NCBI GenBank assembly: GCA_946406115.1
Contig: OX291544.1
Coordinates: 25,747,521 to 25,811,520 of the forward strand
DNA: 64,000 nt
Direction of reading: 5' to 3'
DNA from: Apoda limacodes
Taxonomy: Eukaryota > Arthropoda > Insecta > Lepidoptera > Limacodidae
Part shown: piece by piece, positions 58,165 to 64,000 of the stretch
Position numbering within the stretch: position 1 is the first letter of the stretch
How the letters are laid out: each line of letters begins with the position of its first letter
Translations under genes and position numbers: made by a program
Notes under the pieces: model-generated
Database searches by the model: none
Told to the model about the DNA's origin: nothing
The model's input: the letters and a program-made list of their open reading frames with translations, nothing else

Positions 58165-58570
58165 TTAGGGTACCGTACCTCAAAAGGAAAAAAACGGAAC
58201 CATTATAGGATCACTTTCTTGTCCGTCCGTCTCTCCGTCTGTCAAGACCCTTTTACTCAGGTCTACTGTCCCTTGGAGTTGTGAAAAAGTCAAACTTCTA
58301 AGTCAACGCAATCTAAAGATACAGTCTTTTATGCCGCAAATTTTCAAAACTCGCAAGTGAATCAAAACCTACAGGGTACTTCCCGTGAACTCAGAACATT
58401 GAAATTTGGTACGAAGCAACGTCTTATAGCACAGATGAAGGAAAAATTGCGAACGGTAAATTTTTAATTACATCATATAATAAAATATTTTAAATAATGT
58501 ACAACAACATATAATAAGTCTGCACGCAACCCTCGGTGCGCGATACAGACTCGCACTTGGCCGGTTTTTT
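58165..58570 (-). repeat. CCGGCCAAGTGCGAGT-family repeat, upstream of the SLC17 gene
   Basis: It begins GGGTACCGTACCTCAAAAGG and ends ACTCGCACTTGGCCGGTTTT, i.e. reverse orientation relative to 35519. TTGTCCGTCCGTCTCTCCG and GTCAAGACCCTTTTACTCAG are shared with other copies. It lies about 300-700 bp upstream of the candidate transcription start. Confidence 0.65.
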
Positions 58571-59044
58571 TACTACCAGGCACATACCGTTTGCTGTATT
58601 TTGTTTTATTTTGTCTGTATAACAATATCCAACCCAACGTGGAACGCAAAACTCAGAACGCTAGACCGCTCCCTGTGGGATCGGCGCCTTATTAAATATA
58701 GGATGAGGTAGGTAGGTAGTACAAAGAAGTGGCGTAGGGTAATTTTTTCGCTATCTGATCGAACGTTCAAATCAATGCTTTGGGGCAAGAATATAAGTAG
58801 GCATTGATTATTTCTTTAAATATTGAGATTATCTCCTTATATATTGCTATTATTTTCGTAATGATACATTTATAATAATAATAATGATATACTTTATTAA
58901 CCAACCTCAAAAAAGGAGAAGATTTTTAATTCTTCAGAATCTTTTTAGGGTTCCGTAGCCAAATGGTAGTAGTTGTGTTGGGGTTTTCAGCATCAAGTTT
59001 ATTGTAGCACAAAGAATAGTAGATCCAATAAAATTGAAATATTT

Positions 59045-59290
59045 TGTTGTAATATCTAATTTGAAATATCTAATGGGAATGGACTGAGTAGGAGAAACAG
59101 AATATGAGTATCCTCGTGAAGGCTTATTGGAAGACATTTAGGTTTTAATCGGAATTCAGATATGTGATCATATTTACGTATACCAAATATGTATTTAATA
59201 CAAAGGTGCTCAAGAAGCTCAGGCTTATTTATTTGCTCCTTAGTAAAGTTAAGAAAGCTAGCATTCGCATAATCAAGAACAGGAAGCAAA
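59045..59290 (-). pseudogene. LINE ORF2 C-terminal fragment
   Basis: The minus-strand frame reads LPVLDYANASFLNFTKEQIN, LEHLCIKYIFGIRKYDHISE and LKPKCLPI. The D-Y-A, L-x-x-LCI(R/K)-(Y/F)IFG(L/I)RK and LPI pattern is that of the thumb/C-terminal region of insect non-LTR retrotransposon ORF2. Only this piece is present, flanked by unrelated sequence. Confidence 0.65.
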
Positions 59291-59799
59291 AAGGATCAAG
59301 CCAGTGCAATTTAAGTGGCAATGAGCAGCGGCAAAAATAATAATATTTACTAATGTAATATTAAGTTTCGCTTTATTAGTTAGATAATCCATTAATAACC
59401 ATACAATCAGTATTATAGAAAAATAAAACTAAAAACTAGGTTATTATGTAATACAAAATTCAGCTAGCTATGACTAGGTTCTTATACATATATCAATGCC
59501 ACTAGTTTTCAAATTTCATTTTTTATTCTGACTTCGTGCTTCACAAATGTCTTATTTTCTGACATATGCAGGTGACCTAACAATGTTGTGTACAATCAAT
59601 ATACTTGAGAAATTAGAAAAAGACTCATTGGTACACAACGGGCTTGAACCTCCGCCACTAAGGATGCAAGGTGAAATCGAAACAACTGGGCCTCCACCCT
59701 GAAAAAACTGCTTGAATGTTGTTGCCAAGAGATTATTTTAAAGAATACCATACACAGCACACATTCCAGGTATGAGTAGGAGAAACCTTATCACAGACA

Positions 59800-60600
59800 A
59801 AAGTAGTGCTCAGTGAAGTCCTGCAGGGAACTGTGCTTGCTCCAACATTACTAGGCTTTTTTTTCACTGATCTGATCACATTGCTAAGATCTCAAACTAA
59901 TTTGTTTGCAGATGGTAAATTTTTGGTAACCCACTAGTACAATCAGGACAGCTGCCGAATGACGTTGTTTACATGAATGCACTCAACAGTGGATACAATA
60001 ATTACACTAAACGCAAACAAGTATACAGGGTTGCACTTAGGGAGCAATAACCCCTGTCTAACATATTGGCTTGATAGTACTTTAATCTTTGCAGTATACT
60101 CTCAGAAGGATTTGGGGATATTAATAACAAGCAATTTAAAATGAGCTGATCTTATTAGTTCACTTTTAAAAAAGCTAATTTAAGTCATACAGAGATTATT
60201 TCAGTTCATCAACATAGAAAAACATTCATAAAAATATACAAGACTTATGTAAGACCTTTGCTGAAGTATGCATTTCAGGAATGGAGTCCGTACTGTGCAA
60301 ACAACATCACTCTCTTAGAAAGTGTTCAAAGGAAGGCTACTAAGTTACCTTTTGGTCTAAAAAAGAAATCATACGAGGAGAGGCTTGAAATAATAAGTCT
60401 GCCAACATTACAGAATAGATGTATGAGGGGTGCTCTAATTGATACATACAAAATCCTGATATTCAAGTACAACCTACCTAACATCTGTGACATGTCTGTC
60501 TTAAAAGATGGAAACAGTCATAGACACTCAAGAAGGCACTATAAACCAATCTTGCGCACTACTTCCTGAGTAATCATGTTGTGGAAACTTGGAACAGATT
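59800..60600 (+). pseudogene. Decayed CR1/L2-like LINE, RT remnant
   Basis: LQGTVLAPTLLGFFFTDLIT then NLFADGK (59820-59930) is the RT palm with FADG in place of FADD. The open frame 60258-60569 encodes KYAFQEWSPYCANNITLLES, VQRKATKLPFGLKKKSYEER and LPTLQNRCMRGALIDTYKI, the usual C-terminal region. Stops and an uncertain 5' limit make it a relic. Confidence 0.75.
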
Positions 60601-62170
60601 GCCAGACAGGGGCAGATCCAGCGATCGCCCCCCCATAAGGATGGCCGAGCAAGAAATGAATTGTAACATTTTTTTTAAATATATAACATTAATTACATAT
60701 AAAAAATACTTTGGGTTACTTGGGTTTGTATATTTAATTATTCAAAAACTGCATGAGCTGGGTTGATTGGGTAACTTAAATTTGCAGATTCAAAGTTCAA
60801 GAAATACCTTCAGATCTTATGATCACCCCCCCTTGAATTTGTAGACCTTATTAGAGTGACATATTAAGTGAACAATATTGTTTTGAAAAGAACCTAGGAC
60901 ATTTCCATCGCTTAAGATAGACACATCAGCAACTATACATTTAGCAATTAGTGTAATTCATTTTCTAATACTCATTTTTATAACTTATATAAAAAATTGT
61001 TTATATACATGGCTGTATGTTAACTACTGTTTGATCAAACTTATAAGCCTAGCCTTAATATTTAAGTGCTTTCCTAATTGATATTAGATGAATCAATCAT
61101 TCTTCCTGTAGCCTTATTTTGAAAATAAAACCGTTGGCGTTTAAATAAAAGGTTTGAGACTGAAGACTTGATAACGACAGAAATTGCTAGGCAGCTGGGT
61201 CAGTCGAAATGCCTAGGTCCCTACCTAAGAAGGCAAAAGGCTGCACTGAGGAAAAAAGACTTTTACCTTTGTTACTCTGACCAAATGATGGCGTTTATAA
61301 GAAATAATCAAGCAAGTTACTATCCTAGTTGATACTTACCCATTATCAGACTTCAGAGGACTGTATGAGTATTTATTGTAGGATTGACGATTGACCATAG
61401 TACAGGCACCGTCTTCCCGGTGTTCAGGTCAGATTCATAATTAATTAATAATTTACACACAGCACTTGGAATCTATACCATAGATAGATATTAGAATTAT
61501 TAATAAAATAACATTGGTTCCTGTTCAGTGGAAGGAGAATAGAAATAAATACGTGGTTATTGTTTACAAACAGCTGGAATATAATATGTTCTCGTCACCC
61601 TAAAATTTTGTCACAAAAAGATATGATATCGCATTGTATTGAATGCGTTCTATTGCACAATATTCTCCTTAATTACCAGCACAAGGCTAGAGTTTCAAAA
61701 TGTTTTTAACTTGGCTTGATTTTGAGACAAAGGTACCTGATCTAGTCAAAAGTCATAGTTAACGTCGTCATCTTAGTTGGAAGACGTCCTCTGTGTACTC
61801 TAATAATACTGCAGATTAATAGAGTAGGTATACGAACATAAACTAGAGTACAACACTGTATTTTAGAATACAATCACCCTCAATCAAAGATAAAGTAAAA
61901 ACATCGATGTATGTAATGTACCTGTAAACAGAAGGTATACGTTATTCTAATGATATTTTACGTGTATTAAACGTGAACAGACAGCAGAAGCCATTTTTGC
62001 ACGTCTTGAAGCAGTGTGCGCCACCAGCATGTTTGTTTGCTATACAGCTGGTTATCAAGGTGTTCTTTGTTACCAAATGTATTCTGTTCCTCTCTGTGAA
62101 ATATATAAAACAAACTTGATACAGTGATTGATAAAAACAGTATGCATCTTCACCGGTTGTTCGAGTGAAC
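60600..62170. other. 5' flanking stretch, no gene recognised
   Basis: AT-rich sequence. No domain, tRNA or repeat ends were identified; the frame at 61942-62190 has Cys-rich low-information sequence and runs into the LINE fragment. Confidence 0.4.
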
Positions 62171-62171
62171 A

Positions 62172-62270
62172 AAGGAAGTTCCTCTGACACTGCACTATAC
62201 GTGATGATTTAGGTTCTAAGGTTTGAGGAAGAATTTCCTGCCGATGTCGAGCGATGCGATGTTAGAAATA
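62172..62270 (-). mobile_element. Short LINE fragment, inverted relative to next copy
   Basis: In reverse complement it encodes part of the HRSTSAGNSSSNLRT region of the main LINE (compare 26590-26660). It shares diagnostic changes (CGTATAGTGCAGTGTCAGAG) with the plus-strand copy 100 bp to the right. Confidence 0.7.
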
Positions 62271-62374
62271 AGTATAATTTAACACGTTATTTATAATTTG
62301 ACTTCAAAAAATTACAATAATAACTCGTTACTTACCAATGAAAAGACAAATTCATATTTTTCTTCTGTAAAATG

Positions 62375-62955
62375 TGGAAATTCTTTCTCAAACCTTAGAA
62401 CCTAAATCGTCACGTATAGTGCAGTGTCAGAGAAACAAATAGTTCCAACGCGAACGTTTAGGTTAGGCAAAGATTTTGTCTAACGACTACAATATGGCGT
62501 TCTTCAAGACAGAAGTAATAAGATTTTTGAAGGGTCAGCATCTCGTGATTGATGCCTAGGGCCGTAGCTAAGGGGGGGCATTGTGGGGCAATGCCCTACC
62601 TTGAGATACTAATGCCCTACCTAAAAAGAACCATAAACTAAGGTATAATATATATATAACTTGTTTTTCTGTACTATAAATTAATACCATTTTGCATTTG
62701 ATTCCCGCGATCCCACCCAATTACCTTCTACCTACCTTAATTACTCACGCTCACAACCAGGTAAAATAAAGAAAGATAGAAAAATTAGTTGCGCCGTACC
62801 CGCACATGAAACTACCGCTGCCCTACCTTAGATTCTACTCTAGCTACAGCCCTGTTGATGCCCCAGGTGTTGCAAGCGTCCATAGGCTGCGGTGACCGCT
62901 TACCATCAGGCGCACCGTAAGCTTGTTTGCCAGCTTAGTGGTATACAAAAAAAAT
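62375..62955 (+). mobile_element. LINE 3' end of the main family, split by a MITE
   Basis: CAAACCTTAGAACCTAAATC, GTTCTTCAAGACAGAAGTAA and AGATTTTTGAAGGGTCAGCA (to 62556) continue after the insertion as CCAGGTGTTGCAAGCGTCCA, GACCGCTTACCATCAGGCGC and a GTATACAAAAAAAA tail. The order matches 26630-26859. Confidence 0.85.
62557..62854. mobile_element. 298-bp hAT-like MITE inserted in the LINE tail
   Basis: Ends TAGGGCCGTAGCTAAG and the inverse of CTCTAGCTACAGCCCTG pair at about 14 of 16 bases. TTGATGCC, 8 bp, is present at 62549-62556 and 62855-62862, exactly interrupting LINE sequence. An 8-bp duplication and a CAGGG-type end are hAT features. The interior repeats TGCCCTACCT. Confidence 0.88.
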
Positions 62956-64000
62956 ATTTAAAGTCGCTAACTAATAAAAGTGTAGACATGTTTTTACGTT
63001 ACTTTTGCATGCATTTTATTATTGTTAAATCAATAAAACTGGTATTTTACCTACCTACTTCTTAGTGTTGTAAGTTGGATCTCGATGCATATAGATAACC
63101 TTGATAATAACTTTTGTTAAATATGTTAAAACTAAAACATTTTTTGTTTCTGAATCGTTATGAGGTTTCCCAGTAATCTTTAAATAAATAGGCATAAATC
63201 TAAAATGTAAGAAATGGTGATGATGGAGGAGTTCTTCACAACATAGGTACACGAATATGTTCTTAATTAAGTATTAAAGATTTTTGCTTCCTTTCTTTTC
63301 TTTTCCTTGCCAGAAGTATTTTTAAATTAACAATTATGATAATGTAAGAAATTCTATATAATACTTAAAAAGTATAGGTAAACCGAAATCTTCCTATCCT
63401 CTTGAATAAAATGAAAAAAAAATGGGCTTAAGAGTTATTGCTTTAAAGAAAGTATGGGCAACCTTTGAAACGTTGAGGGCCAAACTTTAGTGTACAAATA
63501 CGTTCGCGGGCCGCGTTTAAAAGTACTTAGTGCATTTTAAAGTAGTGATAATATTTTTTGCGATAGATATTAGACATGAAATCATACATGAATTAATAAC
63601 TAATTGAAATTTTAAAAAATTGTACATTATAATCAAATCGTTAAATTTGCAATTGTTACAAACTACGAAAGTTAAATACACCGAAATCAATGAGAAACTT
63701 GAGCTTGAATTTGGGAAACTAATCCATCGATATTTGGAATAATTTCTCTAATACAAAGACGCAAAAATTTTTCCAAATTATCGTCAGTCAGTCTTGTACG
63801 AATTTTCTAAGCTGCTGAAAATTTTTCTAGGTATTATTTGTAGAAATCGTACAACCCTACGTCTTGGATTTTAGGAGTGTTTTCTTGAATCTCGATCAAC
63901 TCCGTTTGTAAGTGTATTCGAGCATTGTGTACATTACATTTTTTAGGAGTAGCAAATAAACTCAAGCAGTCTTCCATGTTTTTGAAGTCGCTAAATCTGT
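62956..64000. other. Distal 5' flank, no gene recognised
   Basis: AT-rich sequence. GAACGTTGAGGGCCAAAC and GGGCCGCGTTTAAAAG at 63460-63530 look like a repeat fragment of unknown type. No coding region is supported. Confidence 0.4.

Noticed and set aside
59625..59700. Possible tRNA on the minus strand (GGAGGTTCAAGCCCG resembles box B)
   Set aside because: No box A or paired stems could be found at the right distance.

Overview
This is AT-rich, repeat-rich eukaryotic genomic DNA with GT-AG introns, most likely from a moth or butterfly. The reasons are an insect-style SLC17 transporter gene with long introns and several repeat families I associate with Lepidoptera: RTE and jockey-type LINEs, a tRNA-derived SINE, the CCGGCCAAGTGCGAGT repeat, and many foldback and miniature inverted-repeat elements. 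There are no bacterial-style operons, and species cannot be fixed from the sequence alone.

One host gene explains almost the whole window. It lies on the minus strand and encodes an MFS anion transporter of the SLC17 family (annotated in insects as putative inorganic phosphate cotransporter or sialin-like). I assembled eight coding exons by hand: 57690-57620, 17247-67067 less 50000 (that is 17247-17067), 10316-10198, 8740-8626, 4291-4117, 3031-2931, 1806-1650 and 389-217. All junction phases agree and give 1092 nt (364 codons), covering the N-terminus to about transmembrane helix 8. The last helices and the stop codon must lie beyond the left edge. Intron 1 alone is about 40.4 kb.

Everything else is intronic or 5' flanking DNA made largely of mobile elements. 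Intron 2 (10.3-17.1 kb) holds a decayed RTE LINE split by a gag-bearing jockey-type insertion with a 10-bp target-site duplication. Intron 1 (17.2-57.6 kb) holds a frameshifted jockey/CR1-type LINE with several relatives, a DNA-transposon relic that fuses a Mutator-like transposase domain to a YqaJ exonuclease domain, a TTAA-flanked MITE nested in another foldback MITE, three copies of a hairpin-ended repeat with different internal deletions, a Penelope-like GIY-YIG fragment whose core has become a 38-bp tandem array, a foldback element with a 9-bp duplication, and several tandem duplications. Right of exon 1 are a possible promoter, LINE fragments and a hAT-like MITE inserted in a LINE tail.

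I see no second intact host gene. Most remaining open reading frames are short and lie antisense to, or across, recognised elements. Element boundaries are approximate unless a target-site duplication is stated.
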